A stretch of DNA of 64,000 bases from Shimia isoporae (GCF_004346865.1 NZ_SMGR01000005.1:124001-188000), one strand, 5' to 3'; positions 15,417 through 24,834 are shown, counted from the first letter of the stretch. Numbers and translations are program-made. Notes: generated by a model not told the origin, from the sequence alone.

Positions 15417-16294
15417 TGGCGCAGAAATTTGGTGGAAAATACAGTCCCGGCGGACAATCCGGCGAAGCACCTCAAGCGGAAGCTTTTCGGGATGCTCGCA
15501 GGTCCCGCGCTGGCGGACGGGTGAACCTGTTATTTATCGCTCCACTGCCCTTAATCTGGAAGGCGTTCACCTCCGAGCCGATTGTGATGGCGCAATACCT
15601 CTGTGCGCTTGTGGTGCTGGTTATGGCGGCGTGGATGACGCGTGCCGGTCAGGAGGCACATGACGCTTACGACGCACGCAAAGTCGCTCGGCGCCCGACG
15701 CTTCCGCGCAAAATCCTTGGTTCGCTGCTCACGGCCGGCGGCCTCGCGCTCGCTGGTTTTGCAGGTCATGGCGCATTTGAAGCCCTCATCTTCGCGATAC
15801 TTGGCTTTGGCTTGCACCTGTTTGCTTTTGGACCGGACCCGTTGCGCGACAAAGGAATGGAAGGGGTTGACCTGCATCAGACTGACCGTGTTGCTCGCGC
15901 CGTAGACGAGGCTGAGGAGCACCTGCGAGCGATGTCTGATGCAATAAGTCGTGCAGGCGACCGCACCCTTGAAGGCCGCGTGGAGCGCTTCCAGCAAGCT
16001 GCCCGCGCACTCTTCAGAACAGTTGAGAACGATCCGCGAGACCTTAGCTCCGCGCGTCGTTATTTGGGCGTCTATTTGCTCGGCGCAAAGGACGCGACGG
16101 TTAAGTTTGCCGACCTTTATAGCCGCACCCGTAATCTGGAGGCGCGCGTTGAGTACGAAGCGCTTCTGGATGACCTCGAAGAGAATTTCGCCGCCCGCAA
16201 TCAGAAGCTGCTTCTTGATGATAAGAGCGATTTGAATATCGAAATCGACGTTCTGCGCGAACGTCTTGCGCGCGAGGGCGTGCGCCACAACTGA
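15416..16294 (+). CDS. XpaC-like membrane protein (5-bromo-4-chloroindolyl phosphate hydrolysis family)
   Basis: ATG 15416 (292 residues) follows an AGGAGG site and overlaps the stop of the small membrane peptide; a GTG three bases earlier is the alternative. Four hydrophobic segments lie at about 35-51, 56-75, 98-115 and 119-135, followed by a cytoplasmic helical domain (about 150-290). The XpaC family name comes from a screen; the biochemical activity is not established. XpaC-like genes are regularly next to telA, as here (28 bp), which supports the assignment. Confidence 0.72.
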   Translation: MAQKFGGKYSPGGQSGEAPQAEAFRDARRSRAGGRVNLLFIAPLPLIWKAFTSEPIVMAQYLCALVVLVMAAWMTRAGQEAHDAYDARKVARRPTLPRKILGSLLTAGGLALAGFAGHGAFEALIFAILGFGLHLFAFGPDPLRDKGMEGVDLHQTDRVARAVDEAEEHLRAMSDAISRAGDRTLEGRVERFQQAARALFRTVENDPRDLSSARRYLGVYLLGAKDATVKFADLYSRTRNLEARVEYEALLDDLEENFAARNQKLLLDDKSDLNIEIDVLRERLAREGVRHN

Positions 16295-16322
16295 CAGAAA
16301 ACTCCAGCGGAGAGGGACCTCA

Positions 16323-17522
16323 ATGTCTGAACAAGTCCAGAAAAAGGCACAAGCCATAGAAATAGAACTTAAAGAATTGGAAGCCGTCGAATTGGTTGAG
16401 CCCACCGAGGCCAACGCCATTGTTCCGCTCGCGGACGCCGACGCACCAACTTCGGACGAGATCACCAAACGCATGGCCGAGCTGGACATGAGCGATACCA
16501 ACTCGATCGTGTCGTTTGGTTCCGCCGCTCAATCCGAATTGCAGACCATTTCGCAAGCCATGCTGCAGGATGTACGCAACAAGGATGTTGGACCGGCCGG
16601 TGACAGTCTCCGCAATATCGTGACGACCATTCGCGGTTTCTCTGTGTCAGAACTCGACGTGAGACGTGAACGCACTTTTTGGGAAAAACTGTTGGGACGT
16701 GCCGCGCCCTTTGCGCAATTCACTGCAAAATTCGAAGAAGTGCAGGACCAGATCGACAAAGTCACAGACGATCTTCTGGGGCATGAGCACAAGCTCTTGA
16801 AAGACATCAAGTCGCTTGACGTTCTGTACGAAAAAACGCTCGCATTTTATGATGAACTCGCGCTCTACATTGCCGCTGGCGAAGCGAAAATCGAGGAACT
16901 GGACAGCGCAACCATTCCAGCAAAGGAAGCCGAAGTTCAGGCTGCGGACGAGAACGATCAAGTAATGAAGGCACAGGAACTGCGTGACCTTCGCGCCGCT
17001 CGGGATGATCTTGAACGCCGCGTGCATGATCTCAAACTGACCCGTCAGGTGACAATGCAATCCCTACCATCGATCCGACTGGTTCAGGAAAACGACAAGT
17101 CTTTGGTTACCAAAATAAACTCAACGCTGGTCAACACCGTTCCTCTTTGGGAAACCCAGCTTGCCCAAGCTGTCACCATTCAGCGATCAGCCGAAGCCGC
17201 TGCTGCTGTTCGCGACGCGAACGATCTCACGAACGAGTTGCTGACCGCCAATGCAAAGAACCTGCGTGAAACAAACAAGGTCGTGCGTGAGGAAATGGAG
17301 CGCGGCGTTTTTGACATCGAAGCGGTGAAACAGGCCAATGCTGACCTGATTGCGACCATCAATGAATCGCTGCAGATCGCAGACGAAGGCAAAGCCAAGC
17401 GCGCTGCGGCCGAAGAAGACATGAAGAAGATGGAAGCCGAACTGCGTGACACTTTGGCAGCAGCCAAAGCGCGCAAAACTGGCTTAGGTGACACTGCCTC
17501 AACTTCTGTTCCAGACGCGTGA
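16323..17522 (+). CDS. telA: Toxic anion resistance protein, TelA family
   Basis: Start ATG 16323 follows GGAGAGGGA; 399 residues. The protein is mainly helical with an N-terminal variable region (about 1-80), then the TelA core (about 90-370): VRNKDVGPAGDSLRN, FWEKLLGR, and MQSLPSIRLVQENDKSLVTK, followed by WETQLAQAV. Family members give tellurite/selenite or cell-envelope stress resistance; mechanism is unknown. Its TGA overlaps the GTG of the DUF2927 lipoprotein (GTGA), so both are cotranslated. It is the most diagnostic member of the module 15333-20788. Confidence 0.88.
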   Translation: MSEQVQKKAQAIEIELKELEAVELVEPTEANAIVPLADADAPTSDEITKRMAELDMSDTNSIVSFGSAAQSELQTISQAMLQDVRNKDVGPAGDSLRNIVTTIRGFSVSELDVRRERTFWEKLLGRAAPFAQFTAKFEEVQDQIDKVTDDLLGHEHKLLKDIKSLDVLYEKTLAFYDELALYIAAGEAKIEELDSATIPAKEAEVQAADENDQVMKAQELRDLRAARDDLERRVHDLKLTRQVTMQSLPSIRLVQENDKSLVTKINSTLVNTVPLWETQLAQAVTIQRSAEAAAAVRDANDLTNELLTANAKNLRETNKVVREEMERGVFDIEAVKQANADLIATINESLQIADEGKAKRAAAEEDMKKMEAELRDTLAAAKARKTGLGDTASTSVPDA

Positions 17523-18445
17523 TCTCGCCTCGCACCATAGCAAAGACCCTCTCGCTGGCGGCTCTCGTCGCCTGCGACGCCATCGACACGAGCGGAACCA
17601 CGCGCCCGGAACCGTCTGCACCCTCGACAGAGACTGTTTCCGAGGCCAGCCAGTCCCTCCGCAACTACTATGTCCACGTCCAACAAGACCTGCAGGCCCG
17701 TGGCCTGTTGCGTATCGATGGTGGCGGCCCAGACACTCCATTCACGGCTGACATGCTGGCCCGCAATTTCGAGAGAATCGCGTTTTTTGAAGAGTACGCC
17801 CGCGATTCAGGCTTTAGCCGCAAAGGTCAGGCCTCAGATCTGAGACGTTGGGACAAACCCGTCCGGGTCAGTCTGGAGTTCGGTCCCTCCGTGAGCGAAG
17901 TTAACAAGGCTAAGGACAGGGAAACCTTGAATTCTCTTGTCCCGCGCTTAGCCAAAGCGACCGGCCATAAAATCAGCCAGAGCGCTGCCCGCGCGAACTT
18001 CCATGTGCTTGTGATGGGCTATGATGACCGGGATGCGTTAGAGACCCGCGTCGCGCAACTGCTACCCAATGCCTCGACCACGACGCGCAATCTGTTTCTG
18101 AACCTTCCGCGCGACCTCTATTGTTTCGTCGTAGCATTCCCGGACGCCGAAAACAGCAGCACGTATGGCAAAGCGGTCGCATTTGTCCGCGCGGAACACC
18201 CCGATCTTCTCCGCAAATCATGCTTCCACGAAGAAGTCGCGCAGGGGCTAGGACTGGCAAACGATAGCCCATCCGCGCGTCCCTCGATTTTCAACGATGA
18301 CGACGAATTTGCCTTGCTGACAACGCACGACGAAATGCTTCTTAGCATGCTTTACGATGCGCGACTCTCCCCCGGCATGACCGTGGACGAGGCTCGTCCC
18401 ATCATTTACATCTTGGCCCGCGAACAGACCGGCCGCATTTACTGA
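17519..18445 (+). CDS. DUF2927 lipoprotein
   Basis: The GTG start overlaps the telA stop. The N-terminus has a lipoprotein signal with the lipobox LVAC (cysteine about residue 19), so the mature protein is probably lipid-anchored in the outer or inner membrane. The rest (about 50-308) matches DUF2927. The segment SCFHEEVAQGLGLANDSPSA with a later DDDEFALLTTHDEMLL resembles a zinc-peptidase HExxx helix followed by an acidic loop; peptidase activity is only a hypothesis. Association with TelA suggests an envelope function. Confidence 0.78.
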   Translation: MISPRTIAKTLSLAALVACDAIDTSGTTRPEPSAPSTETVSEASQSLRNYYVHVQQDLQARGLLRIDGGGPDTPFTADMLARNFERIAFFEEYARDSGFSRKGQASDLRRWDKPVRVSLEFGPSVSEVNKAKDRETLNSLVPRLAKATGHKISQSAARANFHVLVMGYDDRDALETRVAQLLPNASTTTRNLFLNLPRDLYCFVVAFPDAENSSTYGKAVAFVRAEHPDLLRKSCFHEEVAQGLGLANDSPSARPSIFNDDDEFALLTTHDEMLLSMLYDARLSPGMTVDEARPIIYILAREQTGRIY

Positions 18446-18469
18446 TCCATTCTCCAAAGGAGCCACAAA

Positions 18470-19612
18470 ATGGGTATCTTCGACTTTCTCACCGGTGAAT
18501 TCATCGACGTCATTCATTGGGTAGATGACACACGCGACACGCTGGTTTGGCGGTTTGAACGCGAAGGGCATGAAATCAAGTATGGTGCGAAACTGACCGT
18601 GCGCGAGGGCCAGGCGGCTGTCTTTGTGCATGAAGGTCAACTGGCGGACGTGTTCACGCCTGGTCTCTACATGCTCGAGACCAACAACATGCCGATAATG
18701 ACGACGCTGCAACACTGGGATCACGGCTTTCAAAGTCCCTTCAAATCCGAGATCTACTTCGTCAACACAACCCGTTTCGCCGATCTGAAATGGGGTACCA
18801 AGAACCCAATCATGGCGCGTGATCCCGAGTTTGGGCCAGTCCGCCTTCGTGCCTACGGCACCTATGCCATTCGTGTCGTCGATCCGGCGCGGTTCCTGAC
18901 CGAGATTGTCGGTACTGACGGCGAATTCACTATGGATGAAATCAGTTTCCAGATTCGCAACATCATCGTGCAGGAATTCTCGCGTGTGATCGCAGGATCG
19001 GGCATTCCGGTTCTGGACATGGCGGCGAATACCTCTGACTTGGGGAAACTGGTTGCCGCGGAAATCTCAGGCACAATCGCCGAATATGGCCTGGCGATCC
19101 CCGAGCTCTACATCGAAAACATCTCCTTGCCGCCCGCGGTAGAGGAAGCCATGGACAAGCGCACCTCAATGGGCATCGTCGGCGATTTGGGAAAATACAC
19201 TCAATTCTCCGCCGCTGAAGCAATGACGGCGGCGGCGCAAACGCCGAATTCCGGCATGGGCGCAGGTCTTGGCATGGGAATGGGGATGGCCATGGCCCAA
19301 CAAATGGCGAACCAGACTGCTCAGCCTCAACCCGGCCCCTGGGGTGCCGCGCCAGCCGCCGCGCCTGCGCCACAGGCTGCTACGGCACCGCCCCCTCCGC
19401 CGCCGGTCGAACACGTTTGGCACATCGCCGAAAGCGGACAAACCAAGGGTCCCTTTTCAAAGGCTGCCTTGGGTCGCATGGCAACAGCGGGAGAAATCAC
19501 GCGTAAAACTCATGTCTGGACCGCAGGTCAAGACGGTTGGAAACACGCCGAAGACGTCGCCGAATTGGCGCAGCTTTTTACTGTTTTGCCGCCGCCTCCG
19601 CCCGGCGCGTAA
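18470..19612 (+). CDS. SPFH/band-7 protein (YdjI-like) with C-terminal GYF_2 domain
   Basis: The 380-residue protein begins MGIFDFLTGEFIDVIHWVDD, the typical start of YdjI/virion-core SPFH proteins, and has an SPFH core (about 30-235). A Gly/Met/Pro/Ala-rich linker (about 255-320) leads to a compact C-terminal domain (about 325-372) with WHIAESGQTKGPFSKAALG and VWTAGQDGWKHA, the signature of a GYF_2 domain. Many homologues end in a zinc ribbon instead. No signal peptide is present, so it probably works at the cytoplasmic face of the membrane. GYF_2 usually mediates protein binding. 25 bp downstream of the DUF2927 gene. Confidence 0.83.
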   Translation: MGIFDFLTGEFIDVIHWVDDTRDTLVWRFEREGHEIKYGAKLTVREGQAAVFVHEGQLADVFTPGLYMLETNNMPIMTTLQHWDHGFQSPFKSEIYFVNTTRFADLKWGTKNPIMARDPEFGPVRLRAYGTYAIRVVDPARFLTEIVGTDGEFTMDEISFQIRNIIVQEFSRVIAGSGIPVLDMAANTSDLGKLVAAEISGTIAEYGLAIPELYIENISLPPAVEEAMDKRTSMGIVGDLGKYTQFSAAEAMTAAAQTPNSGMGAGLGMGMGMAMAQQMANQTAQPQPGPWGAAPAAAPAPQAATAPPPPPPVEHVWHIAESGQTKGPFSKAALGRMATAGEITRKTHVWTAGQDGWKHAEDVAELAQLFTVLPPPPPGA

Positions 19613-19681
19613 TGCCATCTCTCGGCATCGCTTCCAGGCGATAATTGTTGCATTGAGACCAGCTATTCGGACGCAAAATCT

Positions 19682-20788
19682 ATGACCGACATACCGCCTC
19701 CCGCACCAAAGGAAACAACCCGTTTTCCATGCCCCAATTGCGGTGCCGACTATCGCTTCGCCCCGAACCAGGGAAAACTTGTTTGCGACCACTGTGGCCA
19801 CGAAGAATCCACCGAACAAGGTGATCGGGCAACAGCTATTGCAGAGCTGGACTTCAGGGCGGCGCTCGCGGAACAACTGCCGGCGGCTGAAATGATCGAA
19901 ACCCGCGCCAGCACATGTCCAAACTGCGCGGCGCACGTTGTTTTTGACGGGGATACGCACGCAACCGAATGCCCCTTTTGCGCGACACCTGTCGTGGTGG
20001 ACACCGGGACACATCGCCAGATCAAACCTCGAGCCGTGCTCCCTTTTCAGTTTGCAGAGCGCGCAGCGCATGACGCCATGAACTCTTGGCTTGGAAAGCT
20101 TTGGTTCGCGCCCAATGGACTTTCGGAATACGCCCGCAAGGGTCGCAAAATGGACGGTGTTTATGTGCCATTTTGGACTTACGATGCCGACACAAAATCC
20201 TCCTACAACGGTGAAAGAGGAACCGTCTATTACGTCACCGAAACCGTGATGCGCGACGGCAAACCAGAGCAGCGCCAAGTTCAAAAGATACGGTGGACGC
20301 CCGCATCAGGACGCGTGAAACGATGGTTTGATGATATTCTCGTTCTGGGTTCACGCGCTTTACCCAAGCGCTATACCGACGCGCTTCACCCCTGGGATCT
20401 CTCCAAACTCGAACCTTATTCTCCAGAGTATCTCGCTGGATTTCAGGCCGAGGGTTATTCGTTGGAACTACAGGACGGTTATGAAGAAGCCCGCGCGCAC
20501 ATGGATGCGGTCATTCGTCGTGATGTGGCTTTCGATATCGGCGGTGATCGCCAGCGCATCCACAACATCTCTACGGCCGTGAGTGACGTGACCTTCAAGC
20601 ACATCTTGTTGCCAGTCTGGATGGCGGCCTACAAATACCGTGGCAAAACATACCGTTTTGTCGTGAACGGGCAAACTGGGCGGGTCCAGGGAGAGCGACC
20701 CTACTCTTCGATCAAGATTGCTATTGCAGCTTTGGTCGCTCTGCTTGTCGCTGCAGGAATTGGGTATATCATCGCCCAAAACCAATAG
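19682..20788 (+). CDS. Zinc-ribbon membrane-anchored protein (TFIIB-type ribbon)
   Basis: The 368-residue protein has two N-terminal zinc ribbons: CPNCGADYRF ... CDHCGHE (about 17-38) and CPNCAAHVVF ... CPFC (about 80-103). A beta-rich central domain (about 120-335) with GVYVPFWTYDADTKSSYNGE follows, and a single C-terminal transmembrane span (about 345-364) anchors it. Annotation pipelines often call this family primosomal protein N-prime-like because of the ribbons, but it has no helicase domain. It is a constant neighbour of SPFH/TelA genes and may present the ribbons to the SPFH complex (inference). Confidence 0.75.
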   Translation: MTDIPPPAPKETTRFPCPNCGADYRFAPNQGKLVCDHCGHEESTEQGDRATAIAELDFRAALAEQLPAAEMIETRASTCPNCAAHVVFDGDTHATECPFCATPVVVDTGTHRQIKPRAVLPFQFAERAAHDAMNSWLGKLWFAPNGLSEYARKGRKMDGVYVPFWTYDADTKSSYNGERGTVYYVTETVMRDGKPEQRQVQKIRWTPASGRVKRWFDDILVLGSRALPKRYTDALHPWDLSKLEPYSPEYLAGFQAEGYSLELQDGYEEARAHMDAVIRRDVAFDIGGDRQRIHNISTAVSDVTFKHILLPVWMAAYKYRGKTYRFVVNGQTGRVQGERPYSSIKIAIAALVALLVAAGIGYIIAQNQ

Positions 20789-20805
20789 TGAACGGGACAC
20801 TGGCA

Positions 20806-21477
20806 ATGACAGCACATGCCGCCCTGCAAGAGCTGCTTAGCAGCCGACATTCATGTCGCGCATTTCAGAAAAATCAAGTGCCGCAAGGCACCATCTCTCA
20901 AGTCCTGATTGACGCCGGTCGCGCTCCGTCATGGTGCAACGCACAGCCTTGGAAAGTGATAGTCACTTCAGGGGCCGAAACCGAAGCTTTTCGGGCAGTC
21001 ATGGCTGATGCATTCGACAGCGGCACCCCCGGACCTGATTTCCCGTTCCCAAGCACCTACACCGGAGCGCACCAGCAACGGCGTCGGACTTGCGGAATGC
21101 AACTCTATGAAGCAGTCGGCATTGGTCGAGGAGACAGAGAGGCTCGCGCCTCTCAAATGCGCGAAAACTACTTATTTTTTGGCGCGCCTCATGTGGCCGT
21201 AATCACCTGCCCTGCGGAACTTGGACCGTACGGCGTACTGGACTGCGGCGGTTTCATCACTGCGTTTTGTCTTTCTGCACAAGCGCAAGGGCTCGGTACC
21301 GTCCCACAGGCCGCATTGTCGCTGTATTCCGGTGTAATCCGGGAGCACTTTGACTTGCCAGAAGACCGGAAAGTTCTAGCGGCCATTTCGTTCGGGTTTC
21401 CTGAGGCTGAAGCGCCGATAAACCAATTCCGCACCGATCGTGCTGAGCTGGATGAATTCGTGGAGTGGAAGGGTTAG
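20806..21477 (+). CDS. Nitroreductase family protein
   Basis: ATG 20806 is used (223 residues); a GTG at 20788 overlapping the previous stop is possible but has no better ribosome site. The FMN-binding signature is present: RHSCRAFQKNQVP with the Arg-x-x-R-x-F start, APSWCNAQPWKV (phosphate and flavin binding), and LGTVPQAALSLY near the C-terminus. Members reduce nitro-aromatics, quinones or similar using NAD(P)H. It follows the zinc-ribbon gene by 17 bp but may be an independent gene. Confidence 0.85.
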   Translation: MTAHAALQELLSSRHSCRAFQKNQVPQGTISQVLIDAGRAPSWCNAQPWKVIVTSGAETEAFRAVMADAFDSGTPGPDFPFPSTYTGAHQQRRRTCGMQLYEAVGIGRGDREARASQMRENYLFFGAPHVAVITCPAELGPYGVLDCGGFITAFCLSAQAQGLGTVPQAALSLYSGVIREHFDLPEDRKVLAAISFGFPEAEAPINQFRTDRAELDEFVEWKG

Positions 21478-21485
21478 GCAGTCGA

Positions 21486-22556
21486 CTACCCCAAACCTCC
21501 GACCACACGCGCTTTGACAACTCCGGCTTTGACAAAGCTCTTCGCAGTAGCATGAACGCTTTCACTGCGGTCGCGCCCCGCAATCCTCCTTTTGCGTAGC
21601 CAGAAGAACTTTCCCCAACGGCGCCATGTGCCGAGCATTGGACCGGTTGCATCGCACTCAAAGCGCGTCTTCCATGCCGTAGGCAGTTCTACGCCACAAT
21701 CCTCCAAATGCCCCAACATCCAGACCAACGGTATATTGCCCAAAGGTCGGGCTGGCTCAAAGCCATGCAATTGCCCTCCGACATCACCATGTGCTCCACG
21801 AAACCAGACTTGTTCGACACGACCGTCCCACATATCAGGGCATTCCCACATTTCTGGCATAAAAACAGACCGTGTTTCGTCCAGCGCCAACGCTTGGAAC
21901 CCATGCTTCACGACAGGGCTTAGGTGATGGTTGTGGAATGCATGACGTTTCTCCGTGACCCGCCATAGAAGCGGAAGGCGGGCGCCCAGCGCTTTTACGG
22001 TGTCCCACACACCCACCATTTCGATGCTGACGTCTTCATGGCAATGCGCTTTTGCGAACGTTTTCGCGGCTTCGCTCTCGGGCGTCAGCTCATAGTGACG
22101 ATAAGCTGTCCTGATATTCCGTTCCGTGGCGCAATCCGCTCGCAGCAATCCAACTCGGTCTATCACACCGGCCAGTGACCGAACCGCAAACGCTCCCCGC
22201 GAATAGCCCATCAGAATGATGCGATCGCCCACACGAAACCGGCTTGCAAGATACCCGTAAGCTCGACGGATTTGCCTGTTGATCCCGCGCCCCATCAGAA
22301 CATCAAGCGTTTGCCGCCATCCCGGCCACTGCACACCAGCCTCGTAGTACAAAGACACTTGTGGTCCGGCTTCCTGAAGCAGGCGGTAAGTCAAGCCAGC
22401 ATTGGTCTCTTCGCCCTGCCTCAAACTCGACAGCGTACCGTCGAGAATAATAACATGAGTGACAGGACCGCGACGCGCGGACACTTTGGAATGGTCTTCT
22501 TTAGGGCCGCCCCGCAGCCAGTTCCAGAGACTTTTATGCAGCGTCCGTAGCGGCAT
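21486..22556 (-). CDS. DUF2235 alpha/beta hydrolase-like protein
   Basis: The 356-residue protein has HVIILDGTLSS near the N-terminus (the family's D-G-T motif), the nucleophile elbow GYSRGAFAVR (Ser in G-x-S-x-G form), and WFRGAHGDVGGQ for the Asp/His part of the triad. DUF2235 proteins include T6SS-linked phospholipases, but this one has no VgrG or T6SS neighbours. Its start overlaps the end of the CoxL-like gene by 23 bp, so it is likely transcribed with it. Confidence 0.82.
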   Translation of the reverse strand: MPLRTLHKSLWNWLRGGPKEDHSKVSARRGPVTHVIILDGTLSSLRQGEETNAGLTYRLLQEAGPQVSLYYEAGVQWPGWRQTLDVLMGRGINRQIRRAYGYLASRFRVGDRIILMGYSRGAFAVRSLAGVIDRVGLLRADCATERNIRTAYRHYELTPESEAAKTFAKAHCHEDVSIEMVGVWDTVKALGARLPLLWRVTEKRHAFHNHHLSPVVKHGFQALALDETRSVFMPEMWECPDMWDGRVEQVWFRGAHGDVGGQLHGFEPARPLGNIPLVWMLGHLEDCGVELPTAWKTRFECDATGPMLGTWRRWGKFFWLRKRRIAGRDRSESVHATAKSFVKAGVVKARVVGGLG

Positions 22557-24834
22557 CCTGCAGCATTTCCCAAACTCTCAAGGGCGTAAAGGGCATATCC
22601 GCCTGACGTACACCACGCTCCCACAGGGCGTCTTGGACAGCATTAGCCACGGCCGCCATTGCCCCGACTGTACCGGCCTCGCCGCAGCCTTTCATCCCCA
22701 TGATATTGGCAGTCGAAGGGATGGCCTCGGTTGTGAAACCAATCATTGGCATGTCACTCGCCCTTGGCATTGCGTAGTCCATGAACGTCGCCGTCAGCAA
22801 CTGTCCGTCTTCATCAAAAACGACGTGCTCCATCAACGCCTGTCCCGCGCCTTGTGCTACGCCGCCGTGCACCTGGCCTTCCGCAAGCATCGGGTTGATT
22901 AAGTTACCAAAATCGTCAACCACATTATACCGATCCATCGTCACTTGCCCCGTCTCGGGGTCAACCTCGACTTCTGCAAAGTGGGCGCCGTTCGGGAAAC
23001 TTCGAGCAGGCAATGTGGTCCGTTCTTCATGGGTTAGCAAATCCGTACGCCCATCAGATCGCGCCATTTCGGCCGCTTCTAGGAACGTGGGATGCAGGTT
23101 GGATCCCTCGGCCCGGAATTGCTCATCATCAAAACTGACGTCGGTCGCATCCACACCCATCTTATCGGCCAGATAAGGGGTAAACGCCTTGATCATTGTT
23201 TGCACAGTCGCAAGTGTCGCTGTGTTCTGTACCGTGACCGACCGAGAGCCACCGGTGCCACCGCCTTGTTTGATCCGATCACTATCGCCCTGCACCACTT
23301 CTATCATTTCCACAGGAATACCTGTCTGGTCACTCAGGAATTGGGCGTAAACTGTTTCGTGTCCCTGCCCGTTTGACTGGGTACCAACAAAAATCGAAAC
23401 GGTCCCGTCTTCGTTGAATTCTACTTTCGCGCTTTCGCTAGGATCGCCGAGGATTGACTCGATATAGTAACACAAGCCGACGCCGCGCAGTTTGCCGTTA
23501 GCCTCGGACCGTTTCTTTCGCGTCTCAAACCCTGCCAGGTCAGCAAATTCCTCGGCCCGGTCGAGCACCCGTTCGAAATCGCCAACATCGTAAGTTTCGT
23601 CAGTTGTCGTTTTGTAAGGGAAAGCGGCTTTCGGTATGAAATTACGCCGGCGTAGCTCGGTGCCAGAAATGCCAAATTCTCTGGCAGCGCGGTCCATCAG
23701 CCTTTCAAGAACATAAATAGCCTCAGGCCTCCCCGCTCCGCGGTATGCGTCTACCGGCGTCGAGTTAGTATAAACGCCATCGACTTGAAGCCAGGTCGTC
23801 TGAACGTCGTAAACTCCCATCAATACGCGGCTGAACAGCTGCGTTTGGATGGCTTGCGCAAATTGAGAGTTGTAAGCCCCCATGTTGGCAACGGATAGAA
23901 CGCGGTATGCTGTTGCCTTCAGGTTTTCGTCGAAAGCCATCTCAACCGTCGACGTCAAATCACGGCCCGCATTGTCCGACAGCATAGATTCCGTTCTATC
24001 AGCGATCCAGCGTACCGGCTTTCCGGCGACTTTGGCTGCATGGGCCACCACACCAGGCTCATTGTACATCATAGCCTTCATGCCAAACCCACCACCGGTG
24101 TCCGGATTGGTGATCCGAACCATTTCGGCGTCTATATCGAGCATCCTCGCAATCTGGGCTTTTGGTCCCCAGACACCCTGACCATTTATTGCAACATGGA
24201 CGCGACCATCCTCGCCCCATTCGGCAAATGCGCCGCGAGGCTCCATGGCGTTGACGATGATACGATTGTCTCCGACCTCCAGACTTACAACGTGGGCCGC
24301 TTTCGCAAAGGCAGCCTGAGTCGCAGCCTCGTCCCCCATACCCCAATCAAAGGCAAGATTCTCCGGAGCTTCATCATGAAGCTGCTCTCCACCGCGCGCG
24401 AGGGCAACATGCGCGTCGAGATCATCGTAGTCGAACATGATCATCTCGGCGGCATCACGTGCTTGATCCAGAGAATCCGCCACCACGACCGCAATAGGTT
24501 CACCCACATAACGCACGCGGCCAGAGGCCAGCAATGGGCGCTCCGGACCGGCGCCCTTAGAGCCATCGCGATTGTCGACCCGAGTGCCTTCCAACGTGGC
24601 GTCCATGCCTGCCGCCAGCAAGTCTTGTTGAGTGAGCACAACCGCCACACCATCGGCTTCTCGCGCGTCAGCGACATCGAGTTCCGTTATGACTGCGTGC
24701 GCCACCGGTGAACGTAAAAAATAGGCGAACAGGGCACCTTCCGGCGCAATATCATCAACATATTGACCCTTGCCGGTTAGGAACCGCGTGTCTTCAAACC
24801 GTTTTACTGGCTGGCTTTTTCCAAATTTTTCCAT
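22534..24834 (-). CDS. Xanthine dehydrogenase-family molybdopterin subunit (CoxL-like, form II)
   Basis: The 766-residue protein is a full-length large subunit of a molybdenum hydroxylase. It begins GKSQPVKRFEDTRFLTGKGQYVDDI, has GGGFGMK and DAYRGAGRPEA (the form II AYRGAGR active-site loop rather than the CO-dehydrogenase AYxCSFR loop), and ends with MKGCGEAGTVGAM with catalytic Glu719. Form II enzymes hydroxylate other substrates; the true one is unknown. The FAD and 2Fe-2S subunits normally adjoin it, but none is seen here: upstream is a decarboxylase and downstream DUF2235. Confidence 0.88.
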   Translation of the reverse strand: MEKFGKSQPVKRFEDTRFLTGKGQYVDDIAPEGALFAYFLRSPVAHAVITELDVADAREADGVAVVLTQQDLLAAGMDATLEGTRVDNRDGSKGAGPERPLLASGRVRYVGEPIAVVVADSLDQARDAAEMIMFDYDDLDAHVALARGGEQLHDEAPENLAFDWGMGDEAATQAAFAKAAHVVSLEVGDNRIIVNAMEPRGAFAEWGEDGRVHVAINGQGVWGPKAQIARMLDIDAEMVRITNPDTGGGFGMKAMMYNEPGVVAHAAKVAGKPVRWIADRTESMLSDNAGRDLTSTVEMAFDENLKATAYRVLSVANMGAYNSQFAQAIQTQLFSRVLMGVYDVQTTWLQVDGVYTNSTPVDAYRGAGRPEAIYVLERLMDRAAREFGISGTELRRRNFIPKAAFPYKTTTDETYDVGDFERVLDRAEEFADLAGFETRKKRSEANGKLRGVGLCYYIESILGDPSESAKVEFNEDGTVSIFVGTQSNGQGHETVYAQFLSDQTGIPVEMIEVVQGDSDRIKQGGGTGGSRSVTVQNTATLATVQTMIKAFTPYLADKMGVDATDVSFDDEQFRAEGSNLHPTFLEAAEMARSDGRTDLLTHEERTTLPARSFPNGAHFAEVEVDPETGQVTMDRYNVVDDFGNLINPMLAEGQVHGGVAQGAGQALMEHVVFDEDGQLLTATFMDYAMPRASDMPMIGFTTEAIPSTANIMGMKGCGEAGTVGAMAAVANAVQDALWERGVRQADMPFTPLRVWEMLQDAATDAA

